DNA from: Alterirhizorhabdus solaris
GTDB taxonomy: Bacteria; Pseudomonadota; Alphaproteobacteria; Sphingomonadales; Sphingomonadaceae
Direction of reading: 5' to 3'
Assembly (NCBI RefSeq): GCF_007785815.1
Contig: NZ_VNIM01000016.1
Coordinates: 1-57,884, forward strand
DNA length: 57,884 nucleotides
Below are positions 9,340-19,288 of this stretch, piece by piece (position 1 is the stretch's first letter; each line of letters starts with the position of its first letter). The position numbers and the translations under genes are program-made. The notes under the pieces were generated by a model. That model saw nothing but the letters and a program-made list of their open reading frames with translations, ran no database searches and had not been told where the DNA came from.

Positions 9340-12099
9340 TCAGGCCGCCGCCCTCTCCGCCACCGTACCCGACGCGGCTTCCAGCAGGCGGCGTTCCAGC
9401 GCCTTAAGCCGGGCCGCGTTGGTCACCTTGTCGCCGATCAGGTCGGTGAAATAGAACACGTCCACCGCGCGCTCGCCATAGGTGGCGATGTGCGCCGAAT
9501 GGATCGTCACCTTGGACTGGAACAGCGCCAGCGCCAGCGCATTCAGCAGCGCCGGCCGGTCGCGCGCGTTCACCTCCACCACCGTGTAGCGGTTGGAGGC
9601 GCGGTTATCGATCAGCACGTTAGGCTCGATCTCGAACGCCTCGGCGCGGGTGCGGGGCGAGGGCTTGGCGGCGAGGCGATCGGCCATGCGGTTGCGGTTG
9701 GCCAGCGCATCCTCGATCGTCAGCCGCAGCCGGGCGAGCCGGTCGGGGTCGTCGAACGGCTGACCGAACGGATCCTGCACCAGCAGATTGTCCACCGCCA
9801 TGCCGTCCCGCGTGGTGTGGATGCGGGCATCGATGATGCTGGCGCCGGCCAGGTGAATGGCGCCGGCGATGCGATAGAACAGCCCCGGGTGATCGCTGGC
9901 GTAGATCGTCACCAGCGTGGCGCCGCGCTCGGGATCGGCGGTCGCGGCGATCGAAAGCGGGCGGTTCTCCGTCTGCGCCCCGGTGATGAGCCGGGCGTTG
10001 CGTTCGAGGATGTCGAACGCCTCGGCTACCCAATAGGCATCGGGCAGGCGGCGGACATAGGCGTCGAACCGCGCCTCGTCCCAGCCCAGCACCTCGCGCA
10101 GCCGCGTCTGCTTGGCGTCGATCCGCTCGCGCCGGCCCTTCTGCTTGTGGCCCAGCCGCAGCACCTCCTCGGCGGCCTCGTACAGGTCGGAGAGCAGCTG
10201 CCGCTTCCACCCGTTCCACACGCCGGGGCCGACGGCGCGGATATCCACCACCGTCAGGATCAGCAGCAGCCGCAGCCGTTCCGGGCTCTGCACCACCTCG
10301 GCGAAATCGAGGATGGTCTTGAAGTCGGAAAGGTCGCGCTTGAAGGAGGTGGCGGACATCAGCAGGTGATAGCGCACCAGCCAGGCGACCGTTTCGGTCT
10401 CGGCCGGGGTGAGGCCGAAGCGCGGGCACAATGTCTCCGCCACCTCGGCACCCAGCAGGCTGTGATCGCCGCCACGCCCCTTGGCGATGTCGTGGAGCAG
10501 CACCGCCACGTAGAGCACCCGGCGCGAGATGATGCGGCGGAAGATGCCGCTGGCGAGCGGGTGATCGGTTTCCAGCTCGCCCTTCTCGATCGCCGACAGC
10601 AGGCCGATCGCGCGGATCGAATGTTCGTCCACGGTGTAATGATGGTACATGTCGAACTGCATCTGCGCCACGACACGGCCGAAATCGGGCACGAAGCGGC
10701 CGAAGATGCCCGCCTCGTTCATCCAGCGCAGCGCGTTCTCGGGGTCGTTGCGGCTGGCCAGCACGTCGAGGAACAGCGCGTTGGCGCGGGGGTCGCGCCG
10801 CACCTGATTGTCGATCAGCCGCACGTCGCGCGTGGCCTGCCGCATCGCGACGGGGTGGATTTCCAGCCCGTGGCGGTCGGCGACGGCGAACATCTCGATC
10901 AGGCGGACCGGATCCTCGCGGAAGAACTCGTCGGACGGCACGTTCAGCCGCCCGCGATCGAAGATGAAGCCGTCGAGATTGCGCGGCTTGCGCTTGAGCG
11001 TGGGCAGGGCGAAGCGCCGGCCGCGCTGGGCGAACTCCTCGTCCAGATGCGCGAGGAACACGCCGGTCAGGTCGCCCACCTGCTTGGCCGTCAGGAAATA
11101 GTGCTGCATGAACCGCTCGACCGACGAACGGCCCGGGCGGTTGGCGTAGCGCATCCGTTCCGCCACCTCGCGCTGCACGTCGAAGGTCAGCCGCTCCTCG
11201 GGCCGCCCGGCGATCAGGTGCAGATGGCAGCGCACCGCCCACAGAAAATTCTCGGCGCGCTGGAAACGGCGCAGCTCGGTCGGCGAGAGCAGCTTCTTGT
11301 GGACCAGTTCGCCCTTCGAGCGGACGCGGTGGACGTATTTGCCGATCCAGAACAATGTGTGCAGGTCGCGCAGGCCGCCCTTGCCCTCCTTCAGGTTCGG
11401 CTCGACCACGTAGCGGCTGTCGCCCATGCGCTTGTGCCGCGCGTCGCGCTCGGCCAGCTTTTCCGCCACGAAGGTGCGGGCGGTGCCGGCCATCACCTCC
11501 TGGTCGAATCGCTTCGATGCCTCGTCGTACAGTCGCTCGTCGCCCCAGACGAAGCGGCCTTCCAGCTGCGCGGTGCGGATCGTCAGGTCGCTCTTGGCCA
11601 TGCGGACCAGATCGTCGAGCGAGCGGGTGGAGTGGCCGATCTTCAGCCCCAGATCCCACAAGGCGTAGAGCATCGACTCGATTACTTGCTCGCCCCACGC
11701 GGTCTGTTTCCACGGGGTGATGAAGGTGACGTCGACGTCGGAATGAAGCGCCATCTCGCCGCGCCCGTAGCCGCCGACCGCCATCAGCGTCAGCCGTTCG
11801 GCGGCGGTGGGGTTGTTCTGCGGGTAGAGGCGAAGGGTGGTGAAATCATAGATCAACCGCAGCAGCTGATCGGTGAGGAAGGCGTAGGAGGCAGCGACGT
11901 CGTGTCCCCGCGTGGGGTGTGCCGCCAGCCGCCCGGCAATCTCCGCCCGCCCGCGATCGAGCGCACCGCGCAGCACCGGCGTCGCCGCCTGCCGCATGGC
12001 GGCGGCATCGCCGGCGGGGATCGACCCGAGCGCATCGGCGATGACGCGGCGATCGATGATGGCGCGGCGGTTGGGCAGGGTTTCGAAGCGTGCGGGCAT
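9340..12099 (-). CDS. glnD: Bifunctional [protein-PII] uridylyltransferase/uridylyl-removing enzyme
   Basis: The glutamine sensor that uridylylates and de-uridylylates PII proteins (GlnB/GlnK) and so controls glutamine synthetase and nitrogen genes. From the ATG at 12099 it has 919 residues. The nucleotidyltransferase domain has GGYGRGEMALHSDVDV (about 109-124), then comes the PII-uridylyltransferase helical region, an HD phosphohydrolase domain (HDIAKGRGGDHS), and two C-terminal ACT domains (VTIYASDHPGLFYRIAGAIH and VEVNARDRPALLNALA). A TTG ten codons upstream (12129) has GGAG ten bases before it, so the N-terminus could be longer; the ATG matches family N-termini (ARFETLPNRRAIIDRR). The gene converges with the TBDR to its left and is divergent from the lipoprotein gene. 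Confidence 0.95.
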   Translation of the reverse strand: MPARFETLPNRRAIIDRRVIADALGSIPAGDAAAMRQAATPVLRGALDRGRAEIAGRLAAHPTRGHDVAASYAFLTDQLLRLIYDFTTLRLYPQNNPTAAERLTLMAVGGYGRGEMALHSDVDVTFITPWKQTAWGEQVIESMLYALWDLGLKIGHSTRSLDDLVRMAKSDLTIRTAQLEGRFVWGDERLYDEASKRFDQEVMAGTARTFVAEKLAERDARHKRMGDSRYVVEPNLKEGKGGLRDLHTLFWIGKYVHRVRSKGELVHKKLLSPTELRRFQRAENFLWAVRCHLHLIAGRPEERLTFDVQREVAERMRYANRPGRSSVERFMQHYFLTAKQVGDLTGVFLAHLDEEFAQRGRRFALPTLKRKPRNLDGFIFDRGRLNVPSDEFFREDPVRLIEMFAVADRHGLEIHPVAMRQATRDVRLIDNQVRRDPRANALFLDVLASRNDPENALRWMNEAGIFGRFVPDFGRVVAQMQFDMYHHYTVDEHSIRAIGLLSAIEKGELETDHPLASGIFRRIISRRVLYVAVLLHDIAKGRGGDHSLLGAEVAETLCPRFGLTPAETETVAWLVRYHLLMSATSFKRDLSDFKTILDFAEVVQSPERLRLLLILTVVDIRAVGPGVWNGWKRQLLSDLYEAAEEVLRLGHKQKGRRERIDAKQTRLREVLGWDEARFDAYVRRLPDAYWVAEAFDILERNARLITGAQTENRPLSIAATADPERGATLVTIYASDHPGLFYRIAGAIHLAGASIIDARIHTTRDGMAVDNLLVQDPFGQPFDDPDRLARLRLTIEDALANRNRMADRLAAKPSPRTRAEAFEIEPNVLIDNRASNRYTVVEVNARDRPALLNALALALFQSKVTIHSAHIATYGERAVDVFYFTDLIGDKVTNAARLKALERRLLEAASGTVAERAAA

Positions 12100-12193
12100 G
12101 GGGGGGAAGATAGGCGCGGGGTGCGTCAAAAGCGAGTATCTCCATCGCCGTCCGTCCCGCTATGCTGTGCGTTCGCGGGGCGGGGGAGACGAT

Positions 12194-13045
12194 ATGCGGC
12201 GGGGGTTTTGCACTGCGGCGATGACGGTGCTGTTGCTCGGTGGGTGCAGCAAGGCGCCGGAAGGGACGACCGTCGCCAAGGAAGCGTTGCCGCCCGGCGG
12301 CGCGGCGGCGGCATCCGCGATCAAGGTCAGCGTGCCGCAGATCGCCTATACCTTTGGCTACAGCTATCGCGTGCCGTCCGGCGAGATCGCGGCGCTGCAG
12401 GATCGCCACATCGCATTGTGCGACCGGCTCGGTCCGGCAGGCTGTCGCGTGATCGGGATGCAGCGGGAGAGCGACGACACCGCGTCGGCATCGGGGTCGC
12501 TCACGCTGGCGGTCAGCGCGCCGGCCGCGCGTGCCTTCGGCCGGGCGCTGACGGCTGCCGCGGCGCGGTCGGGCGGCAGCGAGGCAGACAGCAGCATCGC
12601 CGCCGAGGATCTCTCGAAACAGATCGTCGATACCGAGGCGCGGCTGCGCGCCCGTCAGGCGCTGGCCGACCGGCTGATGGAACTGCTGCGGACGCGGACC
12701 GGTCCGGTCGCCGATCTCGTCGCCGCCGAGCGATCGGTGGCCGCCGTGCAGGAGGAGATCGACGCCGCCCGATCCTGGCTGGCCGAGGCGCGCGGACGGG
12801 TGGCGATGTCCACCGTCGAGGTGCGCTATGTCGCCGGGGACGGCGGCGTCTTCGGGCCGTTGCGCCCGACGCTAGCGACGATGGGATCGTTCTTCGGCCA
12901 GAGCCTCGCGCTGTTGCTCCAGCTGGCCGTGGTGGTGGTGCCGTGGGCGGTACTGGCGGGCGCGATCGCTTATGGCGTGCGACGGTTGCGGCGGCGTCGG
13001 CGGATCAGCGACGACGCCCGAATCACTCCTCCGCCGCCCGCTTGA
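12194..13045 (+). CDS. DUF4349 domain-containing lipoprotein
   Basis: A 283-residue protein with a lipoprotein signal: LLLGGC places the lipidated Cys at residue 18. The middle has the DUF4349 pattern: a strand-rich region (IAYTFGYSYRVPSGEIAALQDRH split over residues 50-75) followed by a long helical, likely coiled-coil segment (about 135-195, LSKQIVDTEARLRAR) and a strand TVEVRY. One transmembrane helix (about 236-260) and a very basic Arg tail come last. DUF4349 proteins are envelope proteins of unknown role. Its last 23 bp overlap the end of mutS on the opposite strand. It is divergent from glnD across about 95 bp. Confidence 0.82.
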   Translation: MRRGFCTAAMTVLLLGGCSKAPEGTTVAKEALPPGGAAAASAIKVSVPQIAYTFGYSYRVPSGEIAALQDRHIALCDRLGPAGCRVIGMQRESDDTASASGSLTLAVSAPAARAFGRALTAAAARSGGSEADSSIAAEDLSKQIVDTEARLRARQALADRLMELLRTRTGPVADLVAAERSVAAVQEEIDAARSWLAEARGRVAMSTVEVRYVAGDGGVFGPLRPTLATMGSFFGQSLALLLQLAVVVVPWAVLAGAIAYGVRRLRRRRRISDDARITPPPPA

Positions 13046-15656
13046 GCGCATACAGGCGGTCGAGCGCATCGCGGGGGGAGAGGGCGTCCACGTCGATCTC
13101 CGCCAGCAGCGCACGCAGGGGATCAGGCGGGGGCGTGGCGGCAGCGGCGGCGGCGAACAGGGGGAGGTCGTCCAGCCCGTCGGCGAGACCGCCGGTGGCG
13201 GCGCGGCCCTTTTCCAGCTTCGCCAGCACCGCCTTCGCCCGCGCCACCACCGGCGGCGGCAGGCCGGCCAGCTTGGCGACGGCGAGGCCGTAGCTGCGAT
13301 CGGCCGGGCCGCGTGCCAGTTCGTGCAGCAGCACCAGATCGCCCTTCCATTCGCGCGCGCGCACATGGTGGAGGGTCAGCCCGTCGAGCCGTTCCGCCAG
13401 CCGGGTCAGTTCGTGGTAATGGGTGGCGAACAGGCAGCGGCTGCGGTTCATGTCGTGCACCGCCTCCACTACCGCCCATGCGATCGCGAGGCCGTCATAG
13501 GTGCTGGTGCCGCGCCCCACCTCGTCGAGGATGACGAAGCTGCGTGGCGTCGCCTGCGCGAGGATCGCCGCGGTCTCCACCATCTCCACCATGAAGGTGG
13601 AACGGCCGCGCGCCAGATTGTCCGACGCGCCCACCCGGCTGAACAGGCGATCGACCAGCCCCAGCGTGGCGGAGGTGGCGGGCACGTAGCTGCCCGCCTG
13701 CGCCAGCACCGCGATCAGCGCGTTCTGCCGCAGGAAGGTGGATTTGCCGCCCATGTTCGGCCCCGTCACCAGCCACAGCCGCGACTCCTCGGAGAGCGCG
13801 CAGTCGTTGGCGACGAAGCGACCACCCGATGCCGCGACCGCGCTCTCCACCACCGGATGGCGGCCGCCGGCGATCTCGAAACAGGGATGGCCGGTGAAGC
13901 CGGGGCGTGCCCAGCCGCCTTCCGCCGCGCGTTCGGCCAGCCCGGCGGCCACATCAAGCCGGGCGAGCGCATCGGCGGTGGCGGCGATGGCGGCGGGGGC
14001 GGCGAGCGCGAGGGCGGTCAACTCCTCCAGATGCGCGGCCTCGGCGGTGAGCGCGTGGGCGCCCGCCTGGCCGACGCGCAAGGCTTGCTCGTGCAGGTCG
14101 GCGGCGTTGAAGCGGACGACGCCGGCCAGCGTCTGGCGGTGGGTGAAGCCGCTGTCCGCCGCCATCAGCGCATCGGCGTGCCTGGCCTGCACCTCGACGT
14201 GATAGCCGAGCACGCCGTTGTGGCGGATCTTGAGGCCGGCGATGCCGGTGGCGGCGCGATACTGCGCCTCCAGCCCGGCGATGGCGCGGCGCCCCTCGCC
14301 GCCGGTGGCGCGCAGCGTGTCGAGCGCGGGATCATAGCCCTCGGCGATATACCCGCCCTGCGCGGCATCGACCGGCGGCACCGGCACGAGCGCGCGGGCC
14401 AGCAGGTCGATCAGCGCGCCGTGGCCGGCCAGCCGCGCCGCCGTCTCGTCCAGCAGCGGCGGGCGATCGTCGAGCGAGGCGAGCCGCTTGTGCAGCGTCC
14501 GCGCCTCACCCAGCCCGTCGCGCAACTGGCCCAGATCGCGCGGGCCGCCGCGCCCCGCCGCCAGCCGGCCCAGCGCGCGGCCGATATCGGGGGCGGCGCG
14601 CAGGGCCGAACGCAATCCCTCGCGCAACCCAGGATCCCGCTCGAACCGCTGAACCAGATCGAGCCGCGCCTCGATGGCGGCGCGATCCATGAGGGGGGCG
14701 GCGATATCGGCCGCCAGCATCCGCGCGCCCGCACCCGTCACGGTACGGTCCACCGCGTCGAGCAGGCTGCCCTTGCGCCCGCCGCCGGTGGCGCAGGTGA
14801 GTTCCAGGCTTTCGCGCGTGGCCGCGTCGATCAGCATGTGGTCGGCGGTGGCGCGCGCCACAGGCGGCTGCATCAGCGGCAGCGCGCCCTGCCCGGCGCG
14901 ATCGAGATAGGCGAGCAGCCCGCCCGCCGCCGCCAGCCCGGCTCGCTCGAACCGGCCGTAGCCGTCGAGCGTGGCGACACCGAACAGCGCCTTCAGCCGG
15001 GTTTCCGCGGCGAGACTGTCGAACGCGCGCGGGGAGAAGGGGATCGCGCCCGCCGGCGCCGCCTCCAGCGTTTCCGGCACCACGATCTCGGCCGGGCCGA
15101 GCCGGGCGAGTTCGGCATCGAGCGAGGCCAGCGGCACCGTCGCGATCTCGAACCGGCCGGTGGAGATGTCGGCCGCCGCCACCCCGGCCATGCCGCCGGC
15201 CTCGGCCACGGCGACCAGCCAGTTGGCGGTCCGCGCATCGAGCAGCGCCTCCTCGGTCAGCGTGCCCGCCGTTATCACCCGCACGATCGCGCGCTCCACC
15301 AGCGCCTTCGATCCGCCGCGCTTCCTGGCCTCCGCCGGGCTTTCCACCTGTTCGGCGATGGCGACGCGGTGGCCGGCCCTGATGAGGCGGGCGAGATAGC
15401 CCTCGGCCGCGTGCACCGGCACGCCGCACATCGGCACCGCGTTGCCGCCATGCTCGCCGCGCGCGGTGAGCGCGATGTCGAGGCAGGCGGCGGCGGCCTT
15501 CGCATCGTCGAAGAACAACTCGAAAAAGTCGCCCATGCGGTAGAACAGCAGGCAATCGGCGCTCTGTGCCTTCAGCGCATGATATTGCTGCATCATCGGC
15601 GTCATCGCCGCGGCGGTGCTCGCGGGGATATCCTTTTCTGGGGTCTTTCCGGCCAT
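13023..15656 (-). CDS. mutS: DNA mismatch repair protein MutS
   Basis: It recognises mispairs and small loops and recruits MutL. The 877 residues include the N-terminal mismatch-binding domain with the Phe-x-Glu wedge (MGDFFELF, about residues 40-47), the connector and lever/clamp domains, and the ABC-type ATPase with Walker A GPNMGGKST (Lys about 638), the Walker B stretch FVILDEVGRGTSTYDG, and ATHYHEL. The start is the ATG at 15656 (AGKTPEK); the frame remains open to 15875, but that part is antisense to maeB. Its stop lies inside the convergent lipoprotein gene, with a 23-bp tail-to-tail overlap. The maeB gene is divergent, 80 bp away. Confidence 0.97.
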   Translation of the reverse strand: MAGKTPEKDIPASTAAAMTPMMQQYHALKAQSADCLLFYRMGDFFELFFDDAKAAAACLDIALTARGEHGGNAVPMCGVPVHAAEGYLARLIRAGHRVAIAEQVESPAEARKRGGSKALVERAIVRVITAGTLTEEALLDARTANWLVAVAEAGGMAGVAAADISTGRFEIATVPLASLDAELARLGPAEIVVPETLEAAPAGAIPFSPRAFDSLAAETRLKALFGVATLDGYGRFERAGLAAAGGLLAYLDRAGQGALPLMQPPVARATADHMLIDAATRESLELTCATGGGRKGSLLDAVDRTVTGAGARMLAADIAAPLMDRAAIEARLDLVQRFERDPGLREGLRSALRAAPDIGRALGRLAAGRGGPRDLGQLRDGLGEARTLHKRLASLDDRPPLLDETAARLAGHGALIDLLARALVPVPPVDAAQGGYIAEGYDPALDTLRATGGEGRRAIAGLEAQYRAATGIAGLKIRHNGVLGYHVEVQARHADALMAADSGFTHRQTLAGVVRFNAADLHEQALRVGQAGAHALTAEAAHLEELTALALAAPAAIAATADALARLDVAAGLAERAAEGGWARPGFTGHPCFEIAGGRHPVVESAVAASGGRFVANDCALSEESRLWLVTGPNMGGKSTFLRQNALIAVLAQAGSYVPATSATLGLVDRLFSRVGASDNLARGRSTFMVEMVETAAILAQATPRSFVILDEVGRGTSTYDGLAIAWAVVEAVHDMNRSRCLFATHYHELTRLAERLDGLTLHHVRAREWKGDLVLLHELARGPADRSYGLAVAKLAGLPPPVVARAKAVLAKLEKGRAATGGLADGLDDLPLFAAAAAATPPPDPLRALLAEIDVDALSPRDALDRLYALKRAAEE

Positions 15657-15736
15657 GGCGGGGCTGATAGCGGCTTGTGAGGCGTGCAGCCATGCCCCAC
15701 AAGGCGCAGCGGAGCGGACGCATCGGGGGTACAGTA

Positions 15737-18001
15737 ATGAGCGACGGCAGCAGCAACGTGCAGTTCTCGGAGCGCGAGGCGCTGCTGTTTCATTCGGCGG
15801 GGCGGCCCGGCAAGATCCAGATCGTCGCGACCAAGCCGATGGCGACGCAGCGCGACCTGTCGCTGGCCTATTCACCGGGCGTGGCGGTGCCGGTGCGCGC
15901 GATCGCCGCCGACCCCGATACCGCCTACGACTATACCGCCAAGGGCAATCTCGTCGCGGTGATCTCCAACGGCACCGCCATCCTCGGCCTCGGCGATCTA
16001 GGGGCGCTCGCCTCCAAGCCGGTGATGGAGGGCAAGGCGGTGCTGTTCAAGCGGTTCGCCGACGTCGATTCGATCGATATCGAACTGAACACCAAGGATG
16101 CCCAGCGCTTCATCGAGGCGGTGGAGCTGATGGAGCCGACGTTCGGCGGCATCAACCTTGAGGATATCGCCGCCCCCGACTGCTTCATCATCGAGCAGGC
16201 GCTGCGCGAGAAGATGAACATCCCGATCATGCACGACGACCAGCACGGCACCGCGATCATCACCGCCGCCGGGCTCATCAACGCCTGCCACCTGACGGGC
16301 CGCGACATGAAGGACATCAAGGTGGTGGTGAACGGCGCCGGTGCAGCCGCGATCGCCTGCACCGCGCTCATCAAGTCGATGGGCGTGCGCCACGACAACG
16401 TCATCATGTGCGATCGCAAGGGCGTGATCTGGCAGGGGCGCGAGGGGGTGGACCAGTGGAAGTCCGCCCACGCTGCCGTGACCGACCACCGCACGCTGAA
16501 CGACGCAATGGAGGGGGCGGACGTGTTCCTCGGCCTTTCGGCGGCCGGCGCGCTCAAGCCCGAGATGGTCAGGCGCATGGCCGACCAGCCGATCATCTTC
16601 GCGATGGCCAACCCCGATCCGGAGATCACCCCGCCCGAGGCCATGGCCGCGCGCCCCGATGCGATCGTCGCCACCGGCCGTTCGGATTACCCGAACCAGG
16701 TGAACAACGTCCTCGGCTTCCCGTTCATCTTCCGCGGGGCGCTCGATGTGCGCGCCACCGCGATCAACGAGGAGATGAAGATCGCCGCCGCCGAGGCGCT
16801 GGCCGGGCTGGCGCGCGAGCAGGTGCCCGAGGAAGTGGCGCTCGCCTATGGCGGCCGCGCGCCGCGTTTCGGCCGCGACTACATCATCCCCGCCCCGTTC
16901 GACCCGCGCCTGATGGAGGTGGTGCCCGCCGCCGTCGCCAAGGCGGCGATGGATTCGGGCGTGGCGCGCAAGCCCATCCTCGACATGGCGGCCTATCGCG
17001 ATTCGCTGCGGGCCAGGCTCAACCCGACCACGGCGACGCTGACGCTGGCCTATGAGGCGGCGCGCGCGCACCCGAAGCGCGTGGTGTTCGCCGAGGCCGA
17101 GGAGGAGGTGGTGCTGCGCGCCGCCATCCAGTTCCGCGACGGCGGCTACGGCACGCCGGTGCTGGTCGGGCGCGACGAGGTGCCGGACAAGCTGCGCGCG
17201 CTGGGCGTTGGCGACCCCGACAGCTTCGAGCTGCACAACAGCCGCAACTCGCCGCTGGTCGGCCGGATGGTGGACTTCCTGTACGAGCGGCTCCAGCGGC
17301 GCGGCTACCTGCGGCGCGATATCGAGCTGCTGGTGAACCAGGATCGCAACATCTTCGGCGCGCTACTGGTGGCGCTGGGCGAGGCCGACGTGATGATTAC
17401 CGGCGTCACCCGCACCTATTCGCAGACGCTGCGGCAGATCCGCCGCGTGATCGATCCCGCCGCCGGCGTCACCCCGTTCGGCATCCACGTGCTGGTGGGG
17501 CAGAGCCACACCGTCTTCATGGCCGATACCACGGTGAACGAGCGGCCGACCGCGCTGCAACTGGCCGACATCGCCGAGCGGACGGCGGCGGTGGCACGCA
17601 AGATGGGGCATGAGCCGCGCGTCGCGTTCCTCAGCTATTCCACGTTCGGCAACCCTTCCGGCAACTGGCTGGACAGCATCCGCGAGGCGGTGGCCATCCT
17701 CGACGCGCGCGGCGTGAGTTTCGAATATGAAGGCGAGATGGCGCCGGACGTGGCGCTGAACGAAAAGCTGCAAAAGAACTATCCGTTCATGCGGCTGTCC
17801 GGCCCGGCCAACGTGCTGGTGATGCCGGGGCTGCAATCGGCCAACCTCTCGGCCAAGCTGCTGCGCGAACTGGGCGGCGATTCGGTGATCGGGCCGATGC
17901 TCGTGGGGCTGGAGAAGCCGGTGCAGATCGCCACCATGTCCGCCACCGCCTCCGAACTCGTCACGCTCGCGGTGCTGGCGGCGGCGGGCGTCGCCAGCTA
18001 G
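15737..18001 (+). CDS. maeB: NADP-dependent malic enzyme with C-terminal phosphotransacetylase-like domain
   Basis: It decarboxylates malate to pyruvate with NADPH production, linking the TCA cycle to gluconeogenesis and lipid synthesis. At 754 residues it is the long MaeB form. The malic N-domain starts with SLAYSPGVAVPVRAI and holds the catalytic MHDDQHGTAIITAAG. The NAD-binding domain has VVNGAGAAAIAC, and the PTA-like domain begins near residue 430 (RVVFAEAEEEVVLRAA). That C-terminal domain is normally regulatory (acetyl-CoA sensing) rather than catalytic in this family. The ATG at 15737 has a GGGGG run upstream; the frame opens earlier but without homology. The M20 hydrolase gene follows 28 bp later. 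Confidence 0.95.
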   Translation: MSDGSSNVQFSEREALLFHSAGRPGKIQIVATKPMATQRDLSLAYSPGVAVPVRAIAADPDTAYDYTAKGNLVAVISNGTAILGLGDLGALASKPVMEGKAVLFKRFADVDSIDIELNTKDAQRFIEAVELMEPTFGGINLEDIAAPDCFIIEQALREKMNIPIMHDDQHGTAIITAAGLINACHLTGRDMKDIKVVVNGAGAAAIACTALIKSMGVRHDNVIMCDRKGVIWQGREGVDQWKSAHAAVTDHRTLNDAMEGADVFLGLSAAGALKPEMVRRMADQPIIFAMANPDPEITPPEAMAARPDAIVATGRSDYPNQVNNVLGFPFIFRGALDVRATAINEEMKIAAAEALAGLAREQVPEEVALAYGGRAPRFGRDYIIPAPFDPRLMEVVPAAVAKAAMDSGVARKPILDMAAYRDSLRARLNPTTATLTLAYEAARAHPKRVVFAEAEEEVVLRAAIQFRDGGYGTPVLVGRDEVPDKLRALGVGDPDSFELHNSRNSPLVGRMVDFLYERLQRRGYLRRDIELLVNQDRNIFGALLVALGEADVMITGVTRTYSQTLRQIRRVIDPAAGVTPFGIHVLVGQSHTVFMADTTVNERPTALQLADIAERTAAVARKMGHEPRVAFLSYSTFGNPSGNWLDSIREAVAILDARGVSFEYEGEMAPDVALNEKLQKNYPFMRLSGPANVLVMPGLQSANLSAKLLRELGGDSVIGPMLVGLEKPVQIATMSATASELVTLAVLAAAGVAS

Positions 18002-18029
18002 GCGCCCCGCCCAACGAAGGAACGTCCGG

Positions 18030-19202
18030 ATGCCTGCCGACCATGATGCCATCGCCGAACTCGTGCCGGCGCTGGTCGCGATCCGGCACGATATCCACGC
18101 GCACCCCGAACTCGCCTTCGCCGAGCATCGCACCGCTGCGATCGTGGCGGCCGAGCTGCGGGCGCTGGGGCTGGAGGTGGAAACCGGGATCGGCGGCACC
18201 GGCGTGGTCGGCACGCTGCGCGCCGGGCAGTCCAATCGCTCGCTCGGGTTTCGCGCCGATATGGACGCGCTGCCGTTCCATGAGGAAACCGGCGTCTCCT
18301 ATGCTAGCACCTTGCCCGGCACGTTCCACGGCTGCGGGCATGACGGGCATGTCGCGATCCTGCTCGGCGCGGCGCGGCATCTGGCCGAAACCCGGGCGTT
18401 CGCCGGCACGATCCACTTCATCTTCCAGCCGGCCGAGGAGGGGCAGGGCGGCGCGCGCGCGATGATCGCCGACGGGCTGTTCGATCGTTTTCCGTGCGAC
18501 CGGGTGTTCGCGCTGCACAACTGGCCCGATCTGCCGGCCGGCAGCATCCGCACCCGGCCCGGCCCGATCATGGCCTCGGCCGACAAGTTCGAGATCGTGC
18601 TGACCGGCAAGGGCGGCCACGCGGCGCTGCCACACCAGACGCCGGATGCGATCCTCGCCGCCGCCGATCTGGTCGGCCAGCTCAACACCATAGTCTCGCG
18701 CCGGGTGCCCGCCACGAAGGCGGCGGTGCTGTCCGTCACGCAGATCCACGGTGGTCTGGCGCACAACGTGATCCCGGCGGAGGTGCGGTTGATGGGTACG
18801 GTACGCACGTTCGACCCGCAGGTGCAGGACATGATCGAGCAGTCGCTGCGGGACATGGCGGCCGGGGTCGCGTTGTCGAGCGGCACGAGCGTGGCCGTCA
18901 TCTACGATCGTTATTATCCCGCGACGATCAACGGTGCGGAGTCCGCCGCGCTCGCGCTGGAGGCGGCGGCGGCAGTCTGTGCCGATGCGGCCGAGGCGCC
19001 CGATCCGGCGTTCACCTCGGAGGATTTCGCGTTCATGCTGCAGGCCCGGCCCGGTGCCTATCTGTGGCTGGGGCAGGGGCGCGGCGCGGAAAGCCCGGCG
19101 CTGCATCACCCGCGCTACGATTTCAACGATGGCGTGATCGGTACGGGAATCGCCCTGTTCGCCGAACTGGCCCACCGTTTGCTGCCGGTGCGTCCGGCCT
19201 GA
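18030..19202 (+). CDS. M20 family metallo-amidohydrolase (hippurate hydrolase / N-acyl amino acid amidohydrolase type)
   Basis: It hydrolyses the amide bond of N-acyl amino acids or similar conjugates using two metal ions. The 390 residues show RHDIHAHPELAFAEHRT, the metal-binding stretch HGCGHDGH (Cys102, His104), the catalytic and ligand Glu pair in PAEEGQGG (136-137), His163 (ALHNWPD) and the C-terminal SEDFAF ligand loop. An inserted dimerisation domain runs from about 185 to 295. The start at 18030 has AAGGAACG about 9 bases upstream. It follows maeB by 28 bp and may share its transcript, though no metabolic link is obvious. The exact substrate cannot be assigned. Confidence 0.88.
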   Translation: MPADHDAIAELVPALVAIRHDIHAHPELAFAEHRTAAIVAAELRALGLEVETGIGGTGVVGTLRAGQSNRSLGFRADMDALPFHEETGVSYASTLPGTFHGCGHDGHVAILLGAARHLAETRAFAGTIHFIFQPAEEGQGGARAMIADGLFDRFPCDRVFALHNWPDLPAGSIRTRPGPIMASADKFEIVLTGKGGHAALPHQTPDAILAAADLVGQLNTIVSRRVPATKAAVLSVTQIHGGLAHNVIPAEVRLMGTVRTFDPQVQDMIEQSLRDMAAGVALSSGTSVAVIYDRYYPATINGAESAALALEAAAAVCADAAEAPDPAFTSEDFAFMLQARPGAYLWLGQGRGAESPALHHPRYDFNDGVIGTGIALFAELAHRLLPVRPA

Positions 19203-19288
19203 AGCGCCGCACCGGCATATTATGCGCTGAACCGACACGAATCCTTACAACGACCTAGGGAACGTCGTCTCTTTGTCATAATCTACCT

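Noticed and set aside
9490-13293. Plus-strand open frame of 1267 codons opposite glnD
   Set aside because: It runs antisense through the conserved glnD domains, is of low complexity (Arg/His/Gly/Ala) and has no start signal.
12972-15680. Plus-strand open frame of 902 codons opposite mutS
   Set aside because: Antisense to the MutS ATPase and clamp; the composition is that of a shadow frame.
15657-15875. N-terminal extension of mutS
   Set aside because: The extra codons are antisense to the start of maeB and lack MutS similarity; ATG 15656 fits the family.
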